Of a stretch of 64,000 nucleotides of DNA, positions 1 through 9,141 are shown piece after piece. The number at the start of each line of letters is the position of its first letter. Positions within the stretch are counted from its first letter, which is position 1. A program made the translations under genes and the position numbers. Source of the stretch: Cupriavidus basilensis (lineage in GTDB: Bacteria; Pseudomonadota; Gammaproteobacteria; Burkholderiales; Burkholderiaceae); assembly GCF_000832305.1 (NCBI RefSeq), contig NZ_CP010536.1, positions 1,178,001 through 1,242,000 on the forward strand, written 5' to 3'. Below the pieces are notes generated by a model, which had not been told where the DNA came from, made no database searches, and worked only from the letters and a program-made list of their open reading frames with translations.

Positions 1-902
1 ATCATAGCCGGAGCCTTGTCCGTGATGCCGGGCACGCCCATCGGGCACGTCATTTCCGCAAAGCGGGAAGGGTCAATCCCGTGCTCCGCCATGCGGTGCT
101 CGAAGCGCGCGCGCTTGGTCTTGGAGCCGATCAGGCCGAAGTAGGCGAAGTCGTCGCGCCGCAGGATGCGCTCGCACAGCGTCTGGTCCAGCGCGTGGCT
201 GTGCGTCATCACCAGGAAGTAGCTGCCGGCCGGCGCATGGTCCACCACGGCTTCGGGGGTGTCGCTGGCTTCCGGGGTGACGTTGTCGGGCAGGCCGGCG
301 GGGAACAAGGTGTCGCGCTCATCCACCCAGTGCACCTGGCACGGCAGGTTGGCCAGCACCTTGACCAGCGCATGGCCCACATGGCCGGCGCCGAACAGCA
401 CCACGTGCAACTCGTCCGGCACCAGGGTATCGGTCCAGTCGCCGTCCGCCTGCAAGGCCACCGAGGGCAGCAGCGCCGGCGCCGCGGCGTGTCGCACCGC
501 GCCGATGCGTGGCACCGTGCGCATCAGCGCGCGTCCGGCTCCGAACGCGGCCTGCACCGCGTCCAGCCACGGCAGGTCGGCTTCACCCAACACCTCGAAA
601 GCGAGCAGCACCACGCCGCCGCAGCATTGCCCCAGCGCCGGGCCCAGCGGGATGCGCACGATCTGCCGCGTCGCGCCGCGCTCGGCCAGCATGGCGCGGG
701 CGATCTCCATGCCGCGCCATTCGAGATGGCCGCCGCCGATGGTCCCGGCCAGTTCGTTGGCGGTCACCAGCATGCGCACGCCCGCCTCGCGCGGCGCGGA
801 GCCTTTCACCTCGGCGATGGTGACCATCGCCACCGGCACGCCCGCGCGCACCCAGCGGGTGGCGTCGGCGAAGCGCAAGGGTTTGAGGGGTGCGTCCTGC
901 AT
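1..902 (-). CDS. xdhC: XdhC, xanthine dehydrogenase accessory protein (3' end cut by window edge)
   Basis: Accessory protein of the XdhC/CoxI family. In studied homologues it binds molybdenum cofactor, promotes its sulfuration and delivers it to the xanthine dehydrogenase large subunit. Reading inward from the ATG at 902, the protein begins MQDAPLKPLRFADATRW and contains the family motif GTIGGGHLEW near residue 50, followed by a glycine/cysteine patch GPALGQCCGG. The last readable residues resemble the usual C-terminus (PMGVPGITDKAPA), so only some 15-20 residues are probably missing. It lies 112 bp downstream of xdhB on the same strand, completing the order xdhA-xdhB-xdhC. Confidence 0.9.
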   Translation of the reverse strand, partial: MQDAPLKPLRFADATRWVRAGVPVAMVTIAEVKGSAPREAGVRMLVTANELAGTIGGGHLEWRGMEIARAMLAERGATRQIVRIPLGPALGQCCGGVVLLAFEVLGEADLPWLDAVQAAFGAGRALMRTVPRIGAVRHAAAPALLPSVALQADGDWTDTLVPDELHVVLFGAGHVGHALVKVLANLPCQVHWVDERDTLFPAGLPDNVTPEASDTPEAVVDHAPAGSYFLVMTHSHALDQTLCERILRRDDFAYFGLIGSKTKRARFEHRMAEHGIDPSRFAEMTCPMGVPGITDKAPAM

Positions 903-1014
903 GGTGATGCCTTTCAAGGTTGATGCTCTGGGTGAAGCTCGTTACTTCGTTACGGTCTTCAGCGAAGACGGACTGTGGGAGAGGGCGGGCGCATCCGCAA
1001 GCCGCTGTCTCCTA

Positions 1015-3372
1015 CTACACCACCCGCACCACCCGCACCGCGTCCACCGCATCCAGGATTGCCTCGCTGGTCGCGGGCGCCACCAGCGGCGGGTTCACCT
1101 TGTAGTCCGCGACGCTGGCCACCGCGTCGCGGATCGCGAAGAACACCGAGAACGGCAGCAGCAGCGGCGGCTCGCCCACGGCCTTGGACCGATGGATGCT
1201 GTCTTCCGCATTGTCGTTCTCGAACAGCCGCACGTAGAAGTCTTCCGGGCAGTCGTTGACGGTCGGGATCTTGTAGGTCGAGGGCGCATGCGTCATCAGC
1301 TTGCCGTCCTTGTTCCACCACAGTTCCTCGGTGGTCAGCCAGCCCATGCCCTGGATGAACCCACCTTCGACCTGGCCGATGTCGATGGCCGGGTTGAGCG
1401 AGCGGCCGGCGTCGTGCAGCACGTCGGCGCGCAGCAGGCGCCATTCGCCGGTGAGCGTGTCCACCAGCACTTCCGAGCACGCCGCGCCATAGGCGAAGTA
1501 ATAGAACGGCCGCCCTTGCAGCTTGGACTGGTCCCAGTACAGCTTGGGCGTGGTGTAGAAGCCATCGGACCACAACTGCACCCGTGCCACGTAGGCTTGC
1601 CGTGCCAGGTCGCTGAAGTCCAGGCGGAGTTCGCCGGCTACCACCAGGTCGTCGCCGAACTGCACGCTGTCCGCGTCCACGCCGGCCTGGCGCGCGGCAA
1701 ACGCCGCCAGCCGCTCGCGGATCTGCCGCGCGGCGTCCTGCGCGGCCTTGCCGTTCAGGTCGGTGCCGGTGGAGGCGGCCGTGGCCGAGGTGTTGGCCAC
1801 CTTGCTGGTATCGGTCGCGGTCACGCGCACGCGTTCGAGCCGGATGCCAAGCTCATGTGCCACCACCATCGCCACCTTGGTGTTCAGGCCCTGGCCCATC
1901 TCGGTGCCGCCGTGGTTCACCAGCACCGAGCCGTCGTTGTACACGTGCACCAGCGCGCCGGCCTGGTTGAAGTGGGCCACGTTGAAGGAAATACCGAACT
2001 TCACCGGGGTGATGGCGATGCCCTTCTTCAGCACCGGGCTGGTGGCGTTGAACGCGCGCGTGGCCTCGCGGCGCGCGCGGTAGGCGCTGGTCGCTTCGAG
2101 TTCGTCGAGCAGTTCGTGGATGACGTTGTCTTCCACGGTCTGGCCGTAAGGCGTGACGTTGCGCTCGGTCTTGCCGTACAGGTTGGCACGGCGCACGTCG
2201 AGCGCATCGCGGCCCACGGTGCGTGCCACGTTGTCGAGGATGTACTCCATGGCAAAGGCACCCTGCGGGCCGCCAAAGCCGCGAAATGCGGTATTGCTCT
2301 GCGTGTTGGTCTTGCCGCAGTAACCGTCGATCTGCACGTTCGGCAGCCAGTAGGCGTTGTCGAAGTGGCAGATGGCGCGGGTCATCACCGGGCCGGACAG
2401 GTCGGCCGAGAAGCCGGCGCGCGAAACCATCTCCACCGACACGCCGTCGAGGCGGCCGTCGGCATCGTGGCCGACTTCGTAGTCGAAGACGAAGTCGTGG
2501 CGCTTGCCGGTGATCATCATGTCGTCATCGCGGTCCGGACGCAGCTTGACCGGGCACAGCAGTTTCCAGGCAGCCAGCGCGGCGCAGCAGGCGAACATGG
2601 CCGATTGCGATTCCTTGCCGCCGAAGCCGCCGCCCATGCGGCGGCACTCCACCAGCACCTGGTGCGCGTGCCAGCCCAGCATATGCGCCACCGCATGCTG
2701 CATTTCGGTGGGATGCTGGGTCGAGCACCACACATGCATGCCGTCGTTTTCCTTGGGCGCGGCGTAGGCGATCTGGCCTTCCAGGTAGAACTGCTCCTGG
2801 CCGCCCAGGCGGATGTTGCCCTTGTCCCGATGCACGGCGGCGGCGATATGGCTGGCCGGCTCGCCGCGCGTGAGGTGCATCGGCGGCAGCACATAGCTGC
2901 CGGCCTGGTGTGCCGCCTCGGGCGACAGCACGGGCGCCAGGTCTTCATACTCGATCGTGCCCAGGCGGGCGGCGCGGCGCGCGGCATCGTGCGAGGTGGC
3001 CACCACCACGAAGATCGGCTGGCCGATGAACTGGACCAGGCCGTTGGCCAGGATCGGGTCGTCGTGGATGATCGGGCCGCATTCGTTGGCAGCGGGAATG
3101 TCCTCGGCGCTCAGCACCGCCACCACGCCCGGCGCGGCGCGCACCTTGTCGAGCGAGATCGACCTGATGCGGGCATGGGCGCGCGTGCTCATGCCGAGCG
3201 CGGCATGCAGCGTGCCTGCCAGTTCGGGGATGTCGTCGGTGTAGGTGGCCGTGCCGGCCACGTGCAGGTGGGCCGATTCGTGCGGGCGCGAGACACCCAC
3301 TTGCGGCGTCGAAATGGCGGTCCTGGCTTCGCTCGCGGCGTCGAGCAGGAAGGGTTCGGTTTGCTTGTTCAT
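1015..3372 (-). CDS. xdhB: Xanthine dehydrogenase, molybdopterin-binding large subunit
   Basis: Large catalytic subunit that hydroxylates hypoxanthine and xanthine to urate at the molybdenum centre. The 785 residues have the aldehyde-oxidase/xanthine-dehydrogenase a/b hammerhead domain first (about residues 25-135), then the molybdopterin-binding domain. Visible cofactor and substrate segments are QEQFYLEGQ, GGGFGGKESQ, RGFGGPQGAF and a late GEPPLLLPFS, which carries the family's catalytic glutamate. Length and domain order fit a bacterial split enzyme with separate FeS/FAD and molybdenum subunits. The start lies 12 bp downstream of the xdhA stop, so the two are almost certainly co-transcribed. 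Confidence 0.96.
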   Translation of the reverse strand: MNKQTEPFLLDAASEARTAISTPQVGVSRPHESAHLHVAGTATYTDDIPELAGTLHAALGMSTRAHARIRSISLDKVRAAPGVVAVLSAEDIPAANECGPIIHDDPILANGLVQFIGQPIFVVVATSHDAARRAARLGTIEYEDLAPVLSPEAAHQAGSYVLPPMHLTRGEPASHIAAAVHRDKGNIRLGGQEQFYLEGQIAYAAPKENDGMHVWCSTQHPTEMQHAVAHMLGWHAHQVLVECRRMGGGFGGKESQSAMFACCAALAAWKLLCPVKLRPDRDDDMMITGKRHDFVFDYEVGHDADGRLDGVSVEMVSRAGFSADLSGPVMTRAICHFDNAYWLPNVQIDGYCGKTNTQSNTAFRGFGGPQGAFAMEYILDNVARTVGRDALDVRRANLYGKTERNVTPYGQTVEDNVIHELLDELEATSAYRARREATRAFNATSPVLKKGIAITPVKFGISFNVAHFNQAGALVHVYNDGSVLVNHGGTEMGQGLNTKVAMVVAHELGIRLERVRVTATDTSKVANTSATAASTGTDLNGKAAQDAARQIRERLAAFAARQAGVDADSVQFGDDLVVAGELRLDFSDLARQAYVARVQLWSDGFYTTPKLYWDQSKLQGRPFYYFAYGAACSEVLVDTLTGEWRLLRADVLHDAGRSLNPAIDIGQVEGGFIQGMGWLTTEELWWNKDGKLMTHAPSTYKIPTVNDCPEDFYVRLFENDNAEDSIHRSKAVGEPPLLLPFSVFFAIRDAVASVADYKVNPPLVAPATSEAILDAVDAVRVVRVV

Positions 3373-3384
3373 GCCGATCTCTCC

Positions 3385-4899
<1,515 letters not shown>

Positions 4900-5030
4900 G
4901 GTGTCTTCTCTCTTTGTGGATGGGGCCAAACATAGCACTGACGCCGATGATGCAATATTCGGCCCAGGTGATATGCCCCATCAAGCGGGGAGAGCGTTCC
5001 GGCGGCCGGCGAGGGCGGCGGCGGCCGGAT

Positions 5031-5061
5031 TTGACCAATGACGGGGTGCGTGACATACACT
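5031..5061 (+). promoter_or_regulatory. Candidate sigma70 promoter of the LysR gene
   Basis: TTGACC at 5031-5036 and TACACT at 5056-5061 are separated by 19 bp, slightly long for a sigma70 promoter. The pair lies in the 221-bp divergent spacer between xdhA and the LysR gene, where LysR-type regulators usually bind. The assignment is weak. Confidence 0.3.
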
Positions 5062-5120
5062 ATGCGCCGTTCCCATTGCCCACGCCACCGGCCGCAAAGC
5101 GCGCCAGGCGCCCCCTCGCC

Positions 5121-6065
5121 ATGCACGGACGCGACCATCTCGACACCTATTTGCTGCGGGTGCTGCACACTCTGCTCACCGAGCAGAGCGTGACCCGCAC
5201 CGCGGTCCGCCTCGGCCAGTCGCAGCCTGCCATCAGCAATACGCTCAAGCGGCTAAGGGAAATCACGGGGGATGCCATCCTGGTGCGCGGCAAGAGCGGC
5301 ATGGTGCCGACCGAGCGCGGCCGCGAGCTGCTGCAACTGGCCGAACAGAGCCTGGCGGCCATGGACCGCATCGCCCGGCCACCGCAGCATTTCGACCCGG
5401 CCACCACTACCCGTACCTTCCACCTGGGCGCGCCGGACTACCTGGACGCCTTCTTCCTGCCCAATATCGTCGAGCGCGTGCGCCGGCTGGCGCCCGGCGC
5501 CAAGCTGTTCGTGCACCCGATGACGTCATCGAGCGACTTCCTCGACAGCCTGGAGCAAGGGCAGCTCGACATCGTGGTCGGCAACTGGCTGTCGCCACCG
5601 GAGCATCTGCATATTTCGCCGCTGTTCGACGATGAGGTGGTGTGCATGCTGGGAGCGCAGCATCCGCTGGCGCGCAAGGGGCTGACCCTCAAGCACTACC
5701 TGGAGATGCCGCACCTGGCGCCGGCGCCTTATGCCTCGATGCAGCGCAGCATGATCGACCAGGCGCTGGCCGAACAGGGATACAAGCGCAATATCCAGGT
5801 CACGCTGCCGTATTTCGGGCTGGTGCCGTATGTGTTGATGAAGACCGATATGGTGTTCACCACGGGGCGGCAGTTTGCCGCGCATTATGCGCAGTACCTG
5901 CCGCTGAAGATGGTGCCTTCGCCGGTGGCGTTTCCGCGGATGCGGTTTTATCAGCTGTGGCATGAGCGGTGCCATGCCGCGCCGGATGTGATGTGGATGC
6001 GCAGGATGATTGCGGAGGTAGCGGGGGAGTTGCCGGTTTTGCCGCAGCTGGTGAGGGAGGGGTAA
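5121..6065 (+). CDS. LysR-family transcriptional regulator, likely of xdhABC
   Basis: A 314-residue LysR-type regulator. The N-terminal winged helix-turn-helix (about residues 8-65) carries SVTRTAVRLGQSQPAISNTL, the recognition-helix region; the remainder is the periplasmic-binding-protein-like effector domain. The ATG at 5121 (MHGRDHLDTYLLRVL) is chosen because it gives the family-typical distance from start to helix-turn-helix, while upstream in-frame codons encode basic, proline-rich residues without homology. It is transcribed divergently from xdhA, the classical layout for a LysR protein controlling its neighbour. I infer regulation of purine catabolism; the effector cannot be read from sequence. 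Confidence 0.9.
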   Translation: MHGRDHLDTYLLRVLHTLLTEQSVTRTAVRLGQSQPAISNTLKRLREITGDAILVRGKSGMVPTERGRELLQLAEQSLAAMDRIARPPQHFDPATTTRTFHLGAPDYLDAFFLPNIVERVRRLAPGAKLFVHPMTSSSDFLDSLEQGQLDIVVGNWLSPPEHLHISPLFDDEVVCMLGAQHPLARKGLTLKHYLEMPHLAPAPYASMQRSMIDQALAEQGYKRNIQVTLPYFGLVPYVLMKTDMVFTTGRQFAAHYAQYLPLKMVPSPVAFPRMRFYQLWHERCHAAPDVMWMRRMIAEVAGELPVLPQLVREG

Positions 6066-6128
6066 GGGGGTGTTTGTGCGCAAGGGCAGAACCGCGCAGA
6101 ACCGTTGCGCATAAACACCCTCTTCACT

Positions 6129-6992
6129 TCACTTCCCCCTGTAACTCGGAAAGAACAACTGTTCCCCCTCCACCTTGTACGCAGCAATGGTGTCCTGCCC
6201 ATCCCTGGAGGTAATCCACTCCACCAGCTTCATGGCATCCACGTAATTGGCATCAGGATGCTTGGCCGGATTGACCGCAATCACGCCATATGGATTGAAC
6301 ATCCTGGGATCGCCTTCCAGCAGGATCGCCAATCCGGTCTTGGCGCGATACGCGCCATAAGTGGCCCGGTCCGACAACGTATAACCCGGCATCTGCGCGG
6401 CCATGGTCAGCACCTCGCCCATCCCCAGCCCGGCATTCACGTACCACGGCTGCCCCTTGGGCTCGATCCCCGCCTGCTTCCAGTAGTCCTTCTCCATCAC
6501 GTCGGTCCCTGAGTTGTCCCCGCGCGAGATGAACTTGGTGCTGCCGGCGGCGATCTTCCTGAAGCCGGCCAGCACGTCCTTGCCGCCTTTCAGCCTGGCC
6601 GGGTCGCTGGCCGGGCCAACCACGATGAAGTCGTTGTACATGACGTCGCGGCGGTTGACGCCGTAGCCCGCCGCCACGAATTCGTCTTCCATCTTGCGGG
6701 CGTGCACCAGCAGCACATCGACGTCGCCCATTTCGCCCATCTTCATCGCCTTGCCCGATCCTACGGCGATCACCTTGACGGTGACGCCGCTCTTTTGCTC
6801 GAACCTGGGCAGCAGGAATTTCAGCAGGCCGGAGTTCTCCGTGCTGGTGGTGGTGGCCAGCTTGAGTTCGCCGGCGAAGGCGCTGGTGGCGATGGTGGCG
6901 CCGGCCATGCCAACCAGGCAAACCAGCCCGATAGCGCACGCGGCTCGGTTCGAAATATGGCGTGAAAGGCCTTGTTTGCTGAGCGCTTGCAT
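6129..6992 (-). CDS. tupA: Tungstate-type ABC transporter substrate-binding protein (TupA-like)
   Basis: Periplasmic binding protein of the tungstate/molybdate TupA group. It has an N-terminal signal peptide with a hydrophobic stretch (about residues 20-40, cleavage probably after AFA). The mature part begins with the family's oxyanion-binding stretch LATTTSTENSGLL, and a later segment SRGDNSGTDVMEKDYW also belongs to this group. The 287-residue length is normal. It is divergent from a ModE-like regulator across a 142-bp spacer that carries a 9-bp inverted repeat. No permease or ATPase (tupB, tupC) follows: downstream is the convergent LysR gene, so partners must be elsewhere or absent. Tungstate versus molybdate specificity cannot be decided here. 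Confidence 0.85.
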   Translation of the reverse strand: MQALSKQGLSRHISNRAACAIGLVCLVGMAGATIATSAFAGELKLATTTSTENSGLLKFLLPRFEQKSGVTVKVIAVGSGKAMKMGEMGDVDVLLVHARKMEDEFVAAGYGVNRRDVMYNDFIVVGPASDPARLKGGKDVLAGFRKIAAGSTKFISRGDNSGTDVMEKDYWKQAGIEPKGQPWYVNAGLGMGEVLTMAAQMPGYTLSDRATYGAYRAKTGLAILLEGDPRMFNPYGVIAVNPAKHPDANYVDAMKLVEWITSRDGQDTIAAYKVEGEQLFFPSYRGK

Positions 6993-7050
6993 GGATTCTC
7001 CTTGTCTTATGTTTTTAGAAACACAATTGCCACAAACTCATGAGATCGGT

Positions 7051-7093
7051 GAGAATGCAGAAAAATACGTGGAAATCAGCGCCTTGCATTCTC
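7051..7093. promoter_or_regulatory. Inverted-repeat operator candidate between tupA-like gene and its regulator
   Basis: Perfect 9-bp inverted repeat GAGAATGCA (7051-7059) and TGCATTCTC (7085-7093) with a 25-bp spacer, in the divergent promoter region of the tupA-like gene and the ModE-like regulator. TCGGTGA also occurs twice in direct orientation at 7046-7052 and 7092-7098. Arm centres are 34 bp apart, about three helical turns, which suits a dimeric or looping regulator. This is a candidate site only. Confidence 0.4.
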
Positions 7094-7134
7094 GGTGAAC
7101 CACATCTCCAAAGTAAATATGAAAGGCGTTTCAT

Positions 7135-8232
7135 ATGACATTCCGCTTTGACCTGTTCCCGGTTGTCGCCGCAGACGACAATCCTCGCTCCAACGGCAAG
7201 GTGTTCCAGCTGCTCAAGGCAGTGCGCGAGACGGGCTCCCTGCATCGCGCGGCGCGCGAGATCGGGTTGTCGTACCGGCACGCCTGGGGCGTGATGCGGT
7301 CTTGGGAGGAGATGCTTGGGCGCAGCATGCTCGACATGGAGCGGGGCCGGGGGGCGTCACTGACGCTGTTCGGCGAGCGCTTGCTGCGTGCGGAGGGGCG
7401 CTTGCGCGATTCGATCGACCCGGTCGTGCAGAAGGCCATGGTCGATTTCCTGGCGGACCTGGACGACGCGGCCCAGCCGCAGACCCGCATCCGCTTCTCC
7501 GGCAGCCATGATCCGGCCATGGAGGTCCTGGCGGGGGCGCTGCACGACGCGCCGGGCGGCCTGCAGCTCGACACCGTGTTCTGCGGCAGCGTGGAGGGCC
7601 TGATCTGCCTGCAGGAGCGGCAGTCCGAGCTGGCTGGCTTCTACGTCTCACCGATCCAGAAGGCTGGCTCCGTCGCTCACGTGACGCTGCGCAAATGGCT
7701 GCGTCCGGCCGCCGTGCGCTTGATCCGGCTGGCCTGGCGCGAGCAGGGCCTGATCGTCGCGCGCGAGCTCGCGGGGGAGATCCACGGCCTGCGCGACCTG
7801 GCCCGTACCCGTGCCCGCTTCGTCAACCGCCAGCGCAGTTCTGGCACGCGCATGCTGTTTGACCAGTTGCTGGCCACCGAGGGGCTCTTCCCGGACCAGA
7901 TCGTTGGCTACGAAACCCCCGAGTTCAGCAACGAGACGGTGGCGCAAGCGGTGCACGCCGGCCGTGCCGAGGTGGGCTTCGGCCTGCGCATGAATGCCGA
8001 GGCCCATGGGCTGGCCTTTGTGCCGCTGACCCGCGAGGCCTACTATCTGGCACTGCGCAAGAACGACCAGATCACGCCCTGGGCGCATGGCTTGCTTTCG
8101 CATTTGGCTGACCCGGCCTTCCGGCACCGCATCGAAGCGCTTCCCGGCTACGCCATGGCCGCGCCCGATGGCATCCTGACGCCGCAGGAGGCACTTCCCT
8201 GGTACGGCCCCGACGGCAAGGAAGGCGGCTGA
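7135..8232 (+). CDS. ModE-like one-component regulator with periplasmic-binding-protein-like effector domain
   Basis: A 365-residue regulator. The N-terminal ModE/LysR-type winged helix-turn-helix (about residues 15-85; GSLHRAAREIGLSYRHAWGV) is followed by a type 2 periplasmic-binding-protein-like domain (about 120-340; FSGSHDPAMEVLAGAL, NRQRSSGTRMLFDQLL). The layout matches proteins that join ModE-type DNA binding to a ligand domain of the molybdate/tungstate-binding superfamily. It starts 142 bp from the divergent tupA-like gene. I infer that it senses an oxyanion and represses or activates that gene. It lacks the tandem Mop domains of Escherichia coli ModE, so the ligand domain would be a different solution to the same task. 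Confidence 0.82.
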   Translation: MTFRFDLFPVVAADDNPRSNGKVFQLLKAVRETGSLHRAAREIGLSYRHAWGVMRSWEEMLGRSMLDMERGRGASLTLFGERLLRAEGRLRDSIDPVVQKAMVDFLADLDDAAQPQTRIRFSGSHDPAMEVLAGALHDAPGGLQLDTVFCGSVEGLICLQERQSELAGFYVSPIQKAGSVAHVTLRKWLRPAAVRLIRLAWREQGLIVARELAGEIHGLRDLARTRARFVNRQRSSGTRMLFDQLLATEGLFPDQIVGYETPEFSNETVAQAVHAGRAEVGFGLRMNAEAHGLAFVPLTREAYYLALRKNDQITPWAHGLLSHLADPAFRHRIEALPGYAMAAPDGILTPQEALPWYGPDGKEGG

Positions 8233-8340
8233 CGCCGTCCACCGGGGAGGGTGGGAACCCGGCTGTTTGAGCGCGCGCGTATTACACTGGTTGCATAGGC
8301 GGGGCTGCATGCCCGCCAGACAGACCCAGCAAGGAGCGCC

Positions 8341-8958
8341 ATGCTAGAAACGGCCGCGTTGGCCGCGGGCTTGTCCTGGACCAGCGGATTTCGCCTTTAC
8401 CTGGCCGTGTTCACGGCTGGCGCACTGGGCCGCCTGGGCTGGCTGCACCTGCCGCCCGGCCTGCAGGCGCTGCAGTCGTGGTGGGTGATCGCGCTGGCCG
8501 CGGTGCTGGCCCTGGCCGAATTCGTGGCCGACAAGGTGCCGGGCTTCGATTCCTTCTGGGACAGCATCCAGACCTTTATCCGCATTCCCGCCGGCGCGAT
8601 CCTGGCCGCTGCCGCCTTCGGGCAGCTCGATCCGCAATGGATGGTCGCCGCCGGGCTGGTCGGGGGCACGCTGGCCGGCACCGCCCATGCCGCCAAGGCC
8701 GGCACCCGCGCCCTGATCAACGTCTCGCCGGAACCGTTTTCGAATTGGGCTGCCTCATTGAGCGAGGACGTTGCCGCCAGCAGCGGGCTGCTGCTGGCTT
8801 TTTTCCTGCCTGCGGTGTTCCTGGTGGTGCTGGCCGTGCTGTTGCTGGTGGCGGCGTGGCTGCTGCCCAAGCTGTGGCGCGGCTTGCGCTATTTGCGCGA
8901 CGCGTTGGCCAAGCGTGCTCCGGCGGCCTCGCCGGCGGGGCGTCAGCCCCGGCGCTGA
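8341..8958 (+). CDS. DUF4126 family membrane protein
   Basis: A 205-residue protein that I place in the DUF4126 family. It has roughly four to five hydrophobic segments (near 1-30, 45-60, 80-110, 150-180), a family-like opening with SWTSGFRLYLAVF, a central DKVPGFDSFWD stretch, and a basic C-terminal tail. No catalytic motif is visible and no function is established that I can name. An AAGGAG ribosome site precedes the start. The gene is followed after 183 bp by the large permease gene on the same strand; co-transcription is possible but the gap is long. Confidence 0.8.
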   Translation: MLETAALAAGLSWTSGFRLYLAVFTAGALGRLGWLHLPPGLQALQSWWVIALAAVLALAEFVADKVPGFDSFWDSIQTFIRIPAGAILAAAAFGQLDPQWMVAAGLVGGTLAGTAHAAKAGTRALINVSPEPFSNWAASLSEDVAASSGLLLAFFLPAVFLVVLAVLLLVAAWLLPKLWRGLRYLRDALAKRAPAASPAGRQPRR

Positions 8959-9141
8959 GTGGCGGGTTCGACCCTCGCTTTGCGCAATCCGGCCATAATC
9001 TGGCCCTGGTCCGGCGGATGCGCGCCGGGATCCTCCCGCTGGTGTCCTGCGGTCGCGCCAATCCTGGCCTGCGGCCAGCCCGGCCGGCCGCCACCATGCA
9101 TGTGCACGGACAAGAGATTAGAGAGAAGAGATAAGAGATCG

